From assembly GCF_014205685.1 (NCBI RefSeq), contig NZ_JACIIU010000005.1, forward strand, positions 97,466 to 161,465: a stretch of DNA of 64,000 bases, given 5' to 3'. Source of the stretch: Paenochrobactrum gallinarii. Lineage in GTDB: Bacteria > Pseudomonadota > Alphaproteobacteria > Rhizobiales > Rhizobiaceae. Made by a program: the position numbers and the translations under genes. A model generated the notes under the pieces. It saw only the letters and a list, made by a program, of their open reading frames with translations. It made no database searches and was not told the origin of the DNA. Shown here in pieces: positions 27,023 through 36,724 of the stretch (positions within the stretch are counted from its first letter, which is position 1; each line of letters opens with the position of its first letter).

Positions 27023-28882
27023 ATGACCGGAGTGAACGACGCACAGCTTCGCCAAACAGCTGAAATCCAGCCATTGCTGGAAGTCAAAAATCTCTCCGTC
27101 GAGTTCGGCACGGCGCGGGTCGTCGACCAATTAAGCTTTTCTGTCCAACCCGGCAAAACATTGGCCATTGTCGGCGAATCCGGCTCCGGTAAATCCATTA
27201 CATCGCTTTCGGTGATGCGTCTGGCCGATATGCAGGGCGCGTCATATCCGGAAGGCGAAATTCAATTTACCGGCACAAATGGCACTTTAAACCTGCTTGA
27301 AACCGAGCAGAAGACCATGCGCCGTATTCGTGGCAAAGAAATTGCCATGATTTTTCAGGAGCCGATGACGTCGCTTAATCCGGTTTTCACCATTGGTGAC
27401 CAGATTGCCGAAGTATTGATGCTGCATGAAAAACTGTCAAAGAAAGACGCCTTGAAAGAAGCGCAGCGCCTGCTGGAAATGGTACGCCTTCCTGATGCTG
27501 CGGGCTTATTGTCACGTTATCCGCATCAGCTTTCCGGCGGTATGCGCCAGCGTGTAATGATTGCGATGGCACTTGCTTGCCGTCCAAAACTTCTGATTGC
27601 CGATGAACCGACCACCGCACTGGATGTTACCATTCAGGCGCAGATTTTGCACATCATCCGCGACCTCCAGAAAGAACTGGAAATGGCCGTGATTTTCATC
27701 ACCCATGATATGGGGGTTGTTGCAGAAATGGCTGATGATGTGGTTGTCATGTGGAAGGGCAAGAAGGTTGAGGAAGGCGCGGTCAGCGATATTTTCGCCA
27801 ATCCGCAGCATCCTTATACAAAGGTTCTTTTGTCAGCTGTGCCAAAGCTTGGCAGCATGGCCGGTGAAGATTTCCCGATCAGAACACCAGTCACTATGCT
27901 TGAAGACGGCAAGCCGGTTCAGGTCGGTGAAACACGTATTCAGGATACTGCCCGTTTAGACCAGTCACCGCTTTTGTCGGTGCGCGATTTGTCGGTGCGC
28001 TTTAACATCAAAAAGAACATGTTCGGACGTGTCACCCATGTTTGCAATGCGGTGTCACAAGTCAGCTTCGATATTCATCCGGGCGAAACACTGGCATTGG
28101 TGGGTGAATCCGGTTCCGGTAAATCCACCATCGGTCGCACAATTCAGCAATTGCAGCAGCCACTGGCCGGCGATATGCGCTTTAACGGCAAAGCCTATTC
28201 GGATATGAGCGCGACTGAGCGTTTCCGTATGCGCCAGGAAGTACAATATATCTTTCAAGACCCGTTTGCTTCGCTTGACCCGCGCAAGACTATTCGCTTT
28301 TCCATTGCCGAACCAATCCGCACCCATGGCCTTATTCTGGATGAAGCATCCATCACCAAACGCGTTGACGAATTGCTCGAACGCGTTGGTTTAAGTTCAG
28401 CGGTCGCCAATCGCTATCCGCATGAATTTTCCGGCGGACAGCGCCAGCGTGTTTGTATCGCGCGTGCACTTGCATCCAACCCGAAACTCATTATCGCCGA
28501 TGAGGCCCTCTCCGCACTGGACGTGTCAATTCAGGCGCAGATCATCAATCTGTTTATGGATTTACAGAAAGAGCACGGGCTCGCTTATCTTTTCATCAGC
28601 CATGATATGGCAGTCGTTGAAAAAATGAGCCATCGCGTTGCTGTACTTTATCTCGGCCAGATCATGGAGCTGGGCTCACGCCGTCAGGTGTTTGAAACCC
28701 CGTCTCATAATTATACGCGCCGCCTGCTTTCTGCCGTTCCTGTGGCCGATCCGCTGGCGCGCACAAACCGTCCAATGCTGGAGGGAGAAATTCCAAGCAC
28801 CACCAGACGGATCGAAGATAAGCCGCAGATCTGGGCTTATGAAGAAGTGGCCAACGGCCATTTCATTGCCCGTAATACCTAA
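27023..28882 (+). CDS. Dipeptide/oligopeptide ABC transporter, fused tandem ATPase
   Basis: 619 residues with two complete ATPase domains, equivalent to DppD plus DppF (GsiA-like layout). First half: Walker [10 protein letters not shown], signature LSGGMRQR, Walker [13 protein letters not shown]. Second half from about residue 315: [29 protein letters not shown], with a peptide-type [15 protein letters not shown] tail. In Walker B of the second half Ala replaces Pro after the catalytic Glu. The start is 27023 or a GTG at 27032, the latter with better-spaced AAGG. It powers the permeases encoded at 30.5-32.3 kb. Confidence 0.9.
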   Translation: MTGVNDAQLRQTAEIQPLLEVKNLSVEFGTARVVDQLSFSVQPGKTLAIVGESGSGKSITSLSVMRLADMQGASYPEGEIQFTGTNGTLNLLETEQKTMRRIRGKEIAMIFQEPMTSLNPVFTIGDQIAEVLMLHEKLSKKDALKEAQRLLEMVRLPDAAGLLSRYPHQLSGGMRQRVMIAMALACRPKLLIADEPTTALDVTIQAQILHIIRDLQKELEMAVIFITHDMGVVAEMADDVVVMWKGKKVEEGAVSDIFANPQHPYTKVLLSAVPKLGSMAGEDFPIRTPVTMLEDGKPVQVGETRIQDTARLDQSPLLSVRDLSVRFNIKKNMFGRVTHVCNAVSQVSFDIHPGETLALVGESGSGKSTIGRTIQQLQQPLAGDMRFNGKAYSDMSATERFRMRQEVQYIFQDPFASLDPRKTIRFSIAEPIRTHGLILDEASITKRVDELLERVGLSSAVANRYPHEFSGGQRQRVCIARALASNPKLIIADEALSALDVSIQAQIINLFMDLQKEHGLAYLFISHDMAVVEKMSHRVAVLYLGQIMELGSRRQVFETPSHNYTRRLLSAVPVADPLARTNRPMLEGEIPSTTRRIEDKPQIWAYEEVANGHFIARNT

Positions 28883-28919
28883 GACCTGACAATAATTTAT
28901 ATAAAAGGGAGTTGAGCGC

Positions 28920-30452
28920 ATGAGACTAAAAACCATTTTCTCCAATCTGGCACTGGCTACAGCATTATCTGCTGTTGCGCTGTCCGCCGCACCGGCATTT
29001 GCTGCCGGTAAAATGACTGTATCATCACCGCAGGATCCGGGCAGCTGGGATCCGATTGACACATTTTTGGTCAACTGGGCATCCGTTGCCACCAATATTT
29101 ATGACGGTCTGGTCTATCGCGGTCCTGACCTGAAAATTGTTCCGGCTCTGGCAACTTCTTGGGAGGAGCTCGACGAAGGCAAGCGCATCCGCTTCCATCT
29201 TCGTGAGAATGTAAAATTCCATAATGGCGAAGACTTCAACGCTGAAGCTGTAAAGTTTACTTTTGAACGCCTGCTCGGTGAAGAAGGCGGCAAAGGCCCG
29301 CAGCGCTCCAATTATGTCGCGATTGATAAAGTTGAAGTCATCGACGATAAAACCGTTGATTTCCACCTCAAAGACACCGATCCGGTTTTGATGACAAAAC
29401 TGGCCGGTTATGGCGCAATGATCGTGCCTCCAAAATATATTCAGGAAAAAGGCGATGATTTCTTCAACGCTAATCCTGTTGGCACCGGCCCGTTCAAAGT
29501 CACCAGCTACAAGCCAAAAGTCGGCATCCAGATGGAAGCATTTGCCGATCATTGGGGCGGCGCACCAAAACTTTCCGAACTGGAATATCGCTTCATCACA
29601 GAGCCTTCAACTGCTGTCGCAGAACTGCAAGCAGGTCGCGTTGATCTCGTTATTCCACCTACTATTCCGATCAGCATGATCCCGACCATTCAGAGCGACC
29701 CGAAGCTCGATATCGTGACGACTGCTGGCCCAACAGTTTATTCACTGCGTTACAACACGCGTGACGGCATCACCGCTGATCCGCGCGTGCGTAAAGCGCT
29801 GATCCTCGGCGTTGATCGTGACACCATCATCCAGTCTATTCTGGGCGGACAGGCAGAACCTATCGCCAGCCTTCAAGGCTCGCTATCATTTGGCTTTGAT
29901 CCTGAACTGAAGCCACTTCCTTATGATCCGGAAGCTGCGAAAAAGCTGCTTGCTGAAGCTGGTGTTAAGCCAGGTGCAACCGTTCAGATCGACATTCGCG
30001 GTAATGATGCCACTTTGAACGAAGTTGTGCAGGCAATCTCCAGCTATTTGCAGATGATCGGCATTACAGCGACCATCAAACCATATGAAACCAACGTATT
30101 GCTGAACGACATCATCCCGCAGGGTAAAACCGGTGCGATGTTCCAGCAGTCATGGGGCGGCTGGACATTCGATTATGATAATACGGCTTACTCCATGTAT
30201 CACACCGGTGAAAAGTGGAACCCGTATGATGATGATCCGAAGATGAATGAAATGCTTGAATCGCAGCGCGCGATCACTGACCGTGCCAAGCGTGAAATCA
30301 TTTTGAAGGACATTGCAAAATACGCCGCCGAACGCGCATTGGAAATGCCGCTTTATAACCTTAAAGCAATTTACGGCATCAACAAACGCGTCAAAGATTT
30401 CGTACCGGCACCAGACAGCCGTCTGCGCCTCACCGCAGTCAGTGTTGACTAA
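28920..30452 (+). CDS. Peptide ABC transporter substrate-binding protein
   Basis: 510 residues with a Sec signal peptide ending PAFAAG. SBP_bac_5 family hallmarks: SSPQDPGSWDPIDTFLVNW, ALATSWEELDEGKRIRFHLREN, VKFHNGEDFNAEAVKFTFERL and VGTGPFKV. It captures di- or oligopeptides (or other DppA-class ligands) in the periplasm for this operon's permeases. AAAGGGAG lies upstream of the ATG. A GC-rich hairpin follows its stop, as expected for the most highly expressed component. Confidence 0.88.
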   Translation: MRLKTIFSNLALATALSAVALSAAPAFAAGKMTVSSPQDPGSWDPIDTFLVNWASVATNIYDGLVYRGPDLKIVPALATSWEELDEGKRIRFHLRENVKFHNGEDFNAEAVKFTFERLLGEEGGKGPQRSNYVAIDKVEVIDDKTVDFHLKDTDPVLMTKLAGYGAMIVPPKYIQEKGDDFFNANPVGTGPFKVTSYKPKVGIQMEAFADHWGGAPKLSELEYRFITEPSTAVAELQAGRVDLVIPPTIPISMIPTIQSDPKLDIVTTAGPTVYSLRYNTRDGITADPRVRKALILGVDRDTIIQSILGGQAEPIASLQGSLSFGFDPELKPLPYDPEAAKKLLAEAGVKPGATVQIDIRGNDATLNEVVQAISSYLQMIGITATIKPYETNVLLNDIIPQGKTGAMFQQSWGGWTFDYDNTAYSMYHTGEKWNPYDDDPKMNEMLESQRAITDRAKREIILKDIAKYAAERALEMPLYNLKAIYGINKRVKDFVPAPDSRLRLTAVSVD

Positions 30453-30465
30453 TTAAAACAATGCA

Positions 30466-30489
30466 CCGCGCCGGTTATGATCGGCGCGG
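30466..30489 (+). terminator. Intercistronic hairpin after the binding-protein gene
   Basis: CCGCGCCG (30466-30473) and CGGCGCGG (30482-30489) form a perfect GC-only 8-bp stem with an 8-base loop. No T-run follows, so it is more likely a 3' mRNA stabiliser or partial attenuator than a full terminator; the operon continues 30 bases later. Confidence 0.55.
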
Positions 30490-30520
30490 CAATTCCTTGA
30501 TATTATAAAGGATATTCACT

Positions 30521-31444
30521 TTGGCCGGTTTTCTGATCAAACGAATTTTACAGGCGATCTTTGTCGTCATTATTGTGACTCTGACCGTCGCTTTTGCAAT
30601 CCGTCTGACCGGTGATCCGGCGCTGATGCTCACCCAAGGTGCAGGCAGTGTTACCGAGGCCGATCTGGAACGTATCCGTGAAGGTTTGGGGCTAAACCAG
30701 CCATTCATCGTACAATATTGGAACTTTATTAAAGGCCTGTTTACGCTTGATTTTGGCCGTAGTTTCCTTGGCGGAACGCCTGTTAACCTGCTCATCAAAG
30801 ATGCGCTGCCGGCCACGTTGAAACTTGCCTTTGCCTCGATGATTGTTTCCATCATCATTTCCATTCCGCTTGGCATTAAAGCTGCAACATCGCGCGGTAA
30901 ATTTGCAGATCAGCTGATCCGCATTCTGTCGCTCATTGGCTTATCTTTCCCAAATTTCTGGCTTGCAACCATGTTGGTGCTTGTTTTTGCCGTTAGCGTA
31001 CAATGGCTGCCGCCAAGTGGTATGAACGGCTTTGAAAGCTACATCATGCCTGCGGTTACAATGGGTATCATCCTCACCGCCACCAATGTGCGACTGGTAC
31101 GCACTGCGATGCTCGAAACATTGCAATCACAATATATCATGGTTGCGCGTGCCAAAGGATTGAGTGAAAATAAAGTTCTGTACAAACATGCCTTGCGCAA
31201 TTGCGCTATTCCGCTGATCACCTATTTCGGCCTGCAATTTGGCGGCCTTCTCGGCGGCATCGTGGTTGTTGAGCGCGTCTTCAGCTGGCCGGGCATGGGA
31301 ACGCTGGCTTTTGATGCCGTTTCCGGTCGCGATTACCCAGTATTGCAAGCTACCATCACCGTATTGTCGCTCCTGATTATCGGTGTCAATCTTCTGGTCG
31401 ATATTGCCTATGGCCTTGTCGATCCACGCATCCGGACGGAGTAG
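30521..31444 (+). CDS. Dipeptide-type ABC permease (DppB-like)
   Basis: 307 residues with about six membrane segments, starting at TTG with AAAGGAT upstream. GLNQPFIVQYWNFIKGLFTLDFGRSF is the DppB N-terminal pattern, ARAKGLSENKVLYKHALRNCAIPLIT the ATPase-docking loop and ERVFSWPGMGTLAFDAV the family C-terminal motif. It pairs with the DppC-like permease 3 bases downstream. Confidence 0.9.
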   Translation: MAGFLIKRILQAIFVVIIVTLTVAFAIRLTGDPALMLTQGAGSVTEADLERIREGLGLNQPFIVQYWNFIKGLFTLDFGRSFLGGTPVNLLIKDALPATLKLAFASMIVSIIISIPLGIKAATSRGKFADQLIRILSLIGLSFPNFWLATMLVLVFAVSVQWLPPSGMNGFESYIMPAVTMGIILTATNVRLVRTAMLETLQSQYIMVARAKGLSENKVLYKHALRNCAIPLITYFGLQFGGLLGGIVVVERVFSWPGMGTLAFDAVSGRDYPVLQATITVLSLLIIGVNLLVDIAYGLVDPRIRTE

Positions 31445-31447
31445 AAA

Positions 31448-32305
31448 ATGGCCGCGAAAACTTCCTCTTCCCTGCTGTTCTCCCGCCTTTTCAGCCTTGA
31501 ATTTATTTTAGGTGTCGGTCTTACAGCAATCATTTGTCTGGCCGTACTTTTTTCAGGCCTGCTGTTTCCAAACGGCGCCGATAAAATTGACCTGATGGCG
31601 CGTCTCACACCGCCATTCACCAATATGGCACATATTTTTGGCACCGATCCGCTTGGTCGTGACGTGCTGGCGCGCGTGGTCACAGGCGGTAAAATCTCGC
31701 TGATGGTCGGTTTTATATCTGTTGCTGGCGCTGTTGTTTTTGGCGTTCTGATGGGCTTGATTGCCGGTTACTATCGCGGCTTTTGGGATATGCTGGTGAT
31801 GCGTTTTGCTGATGTGCAGCTGGCGCTCCCGTTCATCCTGCTGGCCATCACCTTTATCGCCATTGTCGGCGGTGGTCTGGTCAATACCATTATTTTGCTG
31901 ATTGTCTCGCAATGGGTGCAATATGCCCGCCTCGTGCGCGGCTCGGTTCTCGCACTGCGCGAACGTGAATTCATCCTTTCCGCCCGCGCAATCGGTGTAA
32001 AAGACTGGCGCATTATTTTCCAGCATTTGCTGCCTAATCTGCTTGGTCCGGTGATCGTATTGATGACACTCAATGTCGCCAATAATATTTTGCTGGAATC
32101 CAGCCTGACATTCTTGGGACTCGGCGTTGATCCGACCATTCCAAGCTGGGGCGGTATGCTGGCTGATGGCCGCACCTATTTGCAAACCGCATGGTGGGTG
32201 AGTGTATTCCCAGGCTTAGCAATTTTGCTAACCGTTCTTGGCCTTAACCTTCTCGGCGACTGGCTGCGTGACAGCCTTGACCCGACAGGGAGAACATCGC
32301 GATGA
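31448..32305 (+). CDS. Dipeptide-type ABC permease (DppC-like)
   Basis: 285 residues with about six membrane segments. FGTDPLGRDVLARVV is the DppC signature, ARAIGVKDWRIIFQHLLPNLLGPVIV the docking loop, and FLGLGVDPTIPSWGGMLADGR a conserved C-terminal motif. Its stop overlaps the peptidase ATG (ATGA), coupling peptide import to the peptidase. Confidence 0.9.
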   Translation: MAAKTSSSLLFSRLFSLEFILGVGLTAIICLAVLFSGLLFPNGADKIDLMARLTPPFTNMAHIFGTDPLGRDVLARVVTGGKISLMVGFISVAGAVVFGVLMGLIAGYYRGFWDMLVMRFADVQLALPFILLAITFIAIVGGGLVNTIILLIVSQWVQYARLVRGSVLALREREFILSARAIGVKDWRIIFQHLLPNLLGPVIVLMTLNVANNILLESSLTFLGLGVDPTIPSWGGMLADGRTYLQTAWWVSVFPGLAILLTVLGLNLLGDWLRDSLDPTGRTSR

Positions 32306-34059
32306 CCTCGATTTTCGAAAAAAGCTTTGAGCGCAGCATTGATCAGTTGCAGGCTTTGTGTGCCGATCCGGCGATGCAAGGCGCCACAGTTGAAGCATGG
32401 CTTTTTGACGATAGACAAAGCCGTGAAGCAACAGAGAAGAAGCTTCAAGCAATTGGCGTAAAAGCCAAATTGCACAGCGCCTATAAGCCACTGGTGCATT
32501 TCTTTGTTGAGGATGTCGATTGTGGCACTTTGTCAAAAGTGTCGATCGCTTATCCCGCCCACGAAGCTTGTGCGCCAAACCGCTTTTTGCTGGAAACCTA
32601 TCCGCTCACCAAACTGGTTGGCAATGCCACTGTCGATTTTTCACCATCCGGCAAGCAAGACTTTATCTATTCGGTTGAGCTGACCTTTCAGGATGGCCGC
32701 ACAGAAAGCCACGAAATCTTTGCACCAAACAGTGTCCATCAGGATGCTGTCGGCGAGACGCTTTTATCGCCAACTGGCTGGTTAAAAATCATCCGCAAAG
32801 ATGGCACCAAATCAGAACGTTTTGAAACCGATTATGAAAAACTGTTTCACGCAGGCATTGCCTCTGTCAGCAACCATCCATGGGGCGAAAACGAACCATA
32901 TTTTGAAGAACTGAACATCTCGGTACGCCTGCCAGCTCAGGACGAAAAACTGAACTATGCAGAAGAAGCCATCAGCCTGAGCGAAGCTTTGCACGAGGAT
33001 TTTTATTTCTCGTTGCTGGAAGTTTTTCAGAAAAAATCAGGCCGTCCTTTGGGTGATCGCGGGCTGCAACCGGGACAAATTGTGCCTGAAATTACTTACG
33101 CGGATCAAAATCCATCCATCTGCATTACTATTCGCCCTCTTTCTACCAATAATGCGACTGGCGACAATCAAAAACTCGAAACCGCACAAGCGCCTTTATA
33201 TGCCGCGCAAATCCGTGATGAATTATCAGCACTTGGCGGCGAGGTTTTTGAAAGCAAATCCCGCTCAGGTCGCACAGTTCATGGCCGCTATATCAAAGGC
33301 AGCGATCAGCCATTGATTATCAGTGCGGGTCAACACGCCAATGAAACAACCGGCGTGGTGGGCGCATTGCGTGCCGCACATCAGCTGAAAGCACGCTGTT
33401 CGGCTCATTTTACAATTTCGCCGCAAGAAAATCCGGATGGCTACGAGTTACACCGCCGTCTATGTGCTGATAATCCAAAACATATGCACCATGCAGCACG
33501 CTATACTGCAATGGGTGATGATCTGGAATATCGTAGTGTTGAAAATAACGGCGTCAAGCTCTGGGAAAAGGCCATCCGCCTGCAAGCTGAAAAGCTCACA
33601 AGCGCAAAACTGCATGTGAATTTGCATGGCTATCCATCACATGAATGGACGCGCCCGCTTTCGGGATATGTGCCGCGCGGTTTTGGCATGTGGACATTGC
33701 CAAAAGGCTTTTTTCTGATTGTCCGCCACCATAGTGAATGGGCGCAGCAATCAGAAGAACTGGTTGATCATGTCACCCGCCATTTAGCGTCTATTCCAGG
33801 GCTTGTGGATTATAATAATGCGCAAATTGCATTGTTTGAAAAACATGCAGGCGAAACAGGTTTCCGCATTATCAACGGCTTTCCATGCCTGATTGATGTT
33901 GATGACCGTCATATGGTGCCAATGACGCTGATCACAGAATATCCGGATGAAACAATTTATGGTGATGGTTTCATTCGTGGCCATACGGCACAAATGGAAA
34001 CCGTGCTTTCCGCCTATGACGCCCTGCAAAATTTAGCTGCAAAGCAGTTGCTGGTATAA
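32302..34059 (+). CDS. M14-type zinc metallopeptidase (carboxypeptidase-like)
   Basis: 585 residues, larger than a classical carboxypeptidase: about 330 N-terminal residues of unrecognised function precede the M14 domain. In it, AGQHANETTGV supplies the HxxE zinc ligands (H345, E348), NPDGY sits at residue 377, and LHVNLHGYPSHEW supplies the third ligand (H442). Glu546 in LITEYPDE is a candidate catalytic glutamate. There is no signal peptide, so it acts in the cytosol on peptides imported by the coupled ABC system. With 5-oxoprolinase next door, a role in releasing pyroglutamate or glutamate from peptides is plausible but unproven; amidohydrolase activity on other substrates is possible. Confidence 0.8.
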   Translation: MTSIFEKSFERSIDQLQALCADPAMQGATVEAWLFDDRQSREATEKKLQAIGVKAKLHSAYKPLVHFFVEDVDCGTLSKVSIAYPAHEACAPNRFLLETYPLTKLVGNATVDFSPSGKQDFIYSVELTFQDGRTESHEIFAPNSVHQDAVGETLLSPTGWLKIIRKDGTKSERFETDYEKLFHAGIASVSNHPWGENEPYFEELNISVRLPAQDEKLNYAEEAISLSEALHEDFYFSLLEVFQKKSGRPLGDRGLQPGQIVPEITYADQNPSICITIRPLSTNNATGDNQKLETAQAPLYAAQIRDELSALGGEVFESKSRSGRTVHGRYIKGSDQPLIISAGQHANETTGVVGALRAAHQLKARCSAHFTISPQENPDGYELHRRLCADNPKHMHHAARYTAMGDDLEYRSVENNGVKLWEKAIRLQAEKLTSAKLHVNLHGYPSHEWTRPLSGYVPRGFGMWTLPKGFFLIVRHHSEWAQQSEELVDHVTRHLASIPGLVDYNNAQIALFEKHAGETGFRIINGFPCLIDVDDRHMVPMTLITEYPDETIYGDGFIRGHTAQMETVLSAYDALQNLAAKQLLV

Positions 34060-34212
34060 TTTTTATAGGCGCTTGAGAAAATCCCAAGCGCTTATTAAAA
34101 TAAGAAACCTGAACATGGTCAATTTGCCACTGGTGATGGGGGATTTCTCAGGCCGTCACGGGCATCTTTGCATTTATTACCAGCATAAATAAGCATAGCA
34201 ACAATAGACAAT

Positions 34213-34248
34213 AAAAAAACCGGCGATAATAGCACCGCCGGTTTTTTT
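34213..34248. terminator. Bidirectional intrinsic terminator
   Basis: AAAAAAACCGGCG (34213-34225) pairs with CGCCGGTTTTTTT (34236-34248) around a 10-base loop, giving A and T runs suitable for both strands. It ends the peptidase operon (plus) and the NCS2 permease gene (minus). Confidence 0.85.
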
Positions 34249-34267
34249 GTCATTTTATACGGATTAA

Positions 34268-35551
34268 TCAGGCTTCGGAACGGCGCCCGATACCCAACAG
34301 TTGATACATAATCAAAGCTGCGAATGTAGATGTACCGATACCACCCAGCGAAAAGCTACCAATGGTAATCGTGAAATCGCCAGCACCAAAGATCAATGCG
34401 ACTGCGACGGTAAAGAGGTTTCGAGGATCGGAGAAATCCACTTTGTTAACAACCCAGATACGCGCCATTGCCGAGGCGATCAGACCAAATACAGAAACCG
34501 CAAGACCAGCCAGCACCGGTGCCGGAATAGTTTGCAGAACCGCACCAAATTTCGGTGACATACTGAGTGCCAGAGCGACAACTGCGGCGATCACAAAAAC
34601 CAATGTCGAATAAACTTTGGTCATCGCCATAACACCGATATTTTCCGCATAGGTCGTCACACCTGTGCCACCACCGGAGCCCGAGATCATGGTCGCAAGA
34701 CCATCACCAAGGAAACCGCGACCGATATAACGGTCCATGTTCTGGCCAGTGATTGAACCCAGTGCTTTAATGTGACCAAGATTTTCTGCAACCAATACGA
34801 TTGCAACCGGCGCGATCAACGCAATAGCAGGCCAGCTGAATTCAGGCTTGGTAAAATGCGGCAGACCAAACCATGCTGCATTTTGCACGGTAGCAAAATC
34901 GATACCGTTAATAAGGCCAAGACCATTACCGAGTATAAGCACCAGCAAATAGCCAAAGACCAGAGCAAGCAGAACAGCAATACGGCGGGTCGAACGCGGG
35001 CCATAGGCCGAGATCATTGCCATGCACAGCACTGTTAAAAGCGCGATCGTGATATGCGCACCCGTACCTTTGAGCTGATTAACTGCAACAGGTGCCAGAT
35101 TAAGACCAATCGCAACACCAATTGCGCCGGTAACCGCTGGCGGCATCAGTTTTTCAACCCAACCGGTACCAACCCCCATGACGATGAGGCCGATAAGTGC
35201 ATAAATCGCACCGCAAGCGATAATACCGCCGAGTGCAACACCAATATTCGCATTAGGACCGCTACCGGCATAACCAGTTGCAGCAATTACCACAGCGATA
35301 AATGCAAATGATGAACCGAGATAGCTTGGAACACGACCGCCGGTTATAAAGAAAAACAGCAGCGTACCAATTCCTGAAAAAAACACCGCTACATTGGGAT
35401 CAAATCCCATAATGAGCGGTGCAACAATTGTAGAACCCGACATTGCCAACAAATGCTGAATTCCCATGGGAACCGCAGCGGAAGTCGGCAATCGTTCATC
35501 TGGTAAGACCGTGGCGTTATTTGTCAGGCGCCAGGTGGGAAAATAGGCCAT
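34268..35551 (-). CDS. NCS2-family uracil/xanthine permease
   Basis: 427 residues and about 12-14 membrane segments. MGIQHLLAMSGSTIVAPLI is the NCS2 start; LVAENLGHIKALGSITGQNMD and GLATMISGSGGGTGVTTYAENIG match the UraA/RutG nucleobase-binding helices 8 and 10. It imports uracil or a related nucleobase with protons. The ATG at 35551 has GGGGG upstream. No pyrimidine-catabolism (rut) genes are nearby. Its ~200-base upstream region may be a structured leader, but no known riboswitch could be recognised. Confidence 0.87.
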   Translation of the reverse strand: MAYFPTWRLTNNATVLPDERLPTSAAVPMGIQHLLAMSGSTIVAPLIMGFDPNVAVFFSGIGTLLFFFITGGRVPSYLGSSFAFIAVVIAATGYAGSGPNANIGVALGGIIACGAIYALIGLIVMGVGTGWVEKLMPPAVTGAIGVAIGLNLAPVAVNQLKGTGAHITIALLTVLCMAMISAYGPRSTRRIAVLLALVFGYLLVLILGNGLGLINGIDFATVQNAAWFGLPHFTKPEFSWPAIALIAPVAIVLVAENLGHIKALGSITGQNMDRYIGRGFLGDGLATMISGSGGGTGVTTYAENIGVMAMTKVYSTLVFVIAAVVALALSMSPKFGAVLQTIPAPVLAGLAVSVFGLIASAMARIWVVNKVDFSDPRNLFTVAVALIFGAGDFTITIGSFSLGGIGTSTFAALIMYQLLGIGRRSEA

Positions 35552-35834
35552 CTTGTCCCCCAAGTTAAGGCATGTCGTGGACCGAGCCGAATAGCTTTCC
35601 AGGACGATAGGTATAAAAATAAACAGAATACTTTAACTGAACATTGCTGAACGCAACGAATTGTCTTGTAAACGACCTTGTATATCCGTCATTAGAATTT
35701 ATTTCCAGTAGAGCATTTTTTATTCACTGTTTAATTTTACTAGCATCACGCCTGAATGGCCAATGAGGCTATGCTTGAATCATGCACATATATGGCCAGA
35801 GCTTCAATGGTTTCTAACGTGGTAGTTTGGTTCC

Positions 35835-35893
35835 GCCTGTTTTTATAGGCTCAAATATTAAACGGCTCCGGTCATAGAACTGAGGCCGTTTTT
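35835..35893 (+). terminator. Tandem hairpins, terminator or small-RNA 3' end
   Basis: A short stem GCCT/AGGC (35835-35850) is followed by AAACGGC (35860-35866) pairing with GCCGTTT (35885-35891) and a trailing T-rich tract. No gene lies directly upstream on this strand, so it may end an unannotated small RNA started near 35.7 kb, or be a leftover of a lost gene. Confidence 0.4.
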
Positions 35894-36109
35894 ATTTAAA
35901 CGCGTAGCGAGCTAGCAGAACCGGTAATTAATACCGAGTTCAATAAATCTGCAGTGCAGATGAAACGGGACTGTTGCGCATATCAGATGCATTGTTTTGG
36001 CCAGAAATTGTCAAATTGATAATCGTTTTTCAACAGCTGCTTTAGCCCGGATCTATTGTTGAAATGGAATATCATCTCAATTGTACTCAAAGCGCTATAA
36101 TTAATCGCG

Positions 36110-36450
36110 ACAATAACACGACCACCAATTTAATATCATTATAAACTCTATTGCGTAAAGCGCCCAACCGGTCAGCAATTTCCTGATAAACAGTTCTCCC
36201 ATATATGAAAGTGCCCAGATTACACGCGCTCTGAGCGGCTATTCACTCAGCGCTTTTTCAAACAGCTTACGTCGCTCACATTCAATTGTATTTTCTTCTG
36301 CATTGGGTCATCGTGAGGAACATTTTGTAATTTTTCATCACTCACATCGGCATGTTAAAACTGCCCGCGAAAGCGGTTACACAGATTATGATCCAGCGCC
36401 GGATTGTGAGCCGATTGAAAAATAAATTGCTCCGAATGGTCTAGGCCAAA
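36110..36450 (-). pseudogene. Decayed ECF sigma-factor-like remnant
   Basis: Read on the minus strand, short in-frame segments line up as a sigma-70 region-4-like protein. They run TTFGLDHSEQFIFQSAHNPA, then ECERRKLFEKALSE, then RARVIWALSYMGEL and YQEIADRLGALRNRVYNDIK, the last being an HTH resembling region 4 of FecI-type sigma factors. The pieces are interrupted by stops and frame changes, for example a stop after ALSE and a shift between MGEL and YQEIAD. No start codon with a ribosome site is visible. It lies next to an iron-related gene, which fits a lost iron-regulatory sigma factor. Recognised by eye only. Confidence 0.45.
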
Positions 36451-36724
36451 GGTTGTCAAAGCCTGATGTGTCTTTAGTTAGCTTTCTTGTGCCAGAACTT
36501 CAGCCGCCTGCTGATCCCGAACAATAGGCCGCCAAAATCATAATAATGAGCGTTTATGCTATGCAAAAAGAGCATCAGGCAATGCCGGCTTAATCGCTCT
36601 CACGATTGCATAACCAATGAATTGAAGAGTGCACTATTATCTCTGCTTTCAACTTTTAATAGCTCAATTGCATTTAGCAAAACAACCATGATTGCAATAG
36701 TCAATATTTTATCTTCACAAAGAC

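Noticed and set aside
31553..32185. 210-codon minus-strand open frame
   Set aside because: Antisense of the DppC-like permease, with no recognisable domain and no ribosome site.
35552..35760. Possible riboswitch in the NCS2 permease leader
   Set aside because: The leader is about 200 bases and may fold, but I could not match any purine, preQ1 or xanthine riboswitch consensus by eye.
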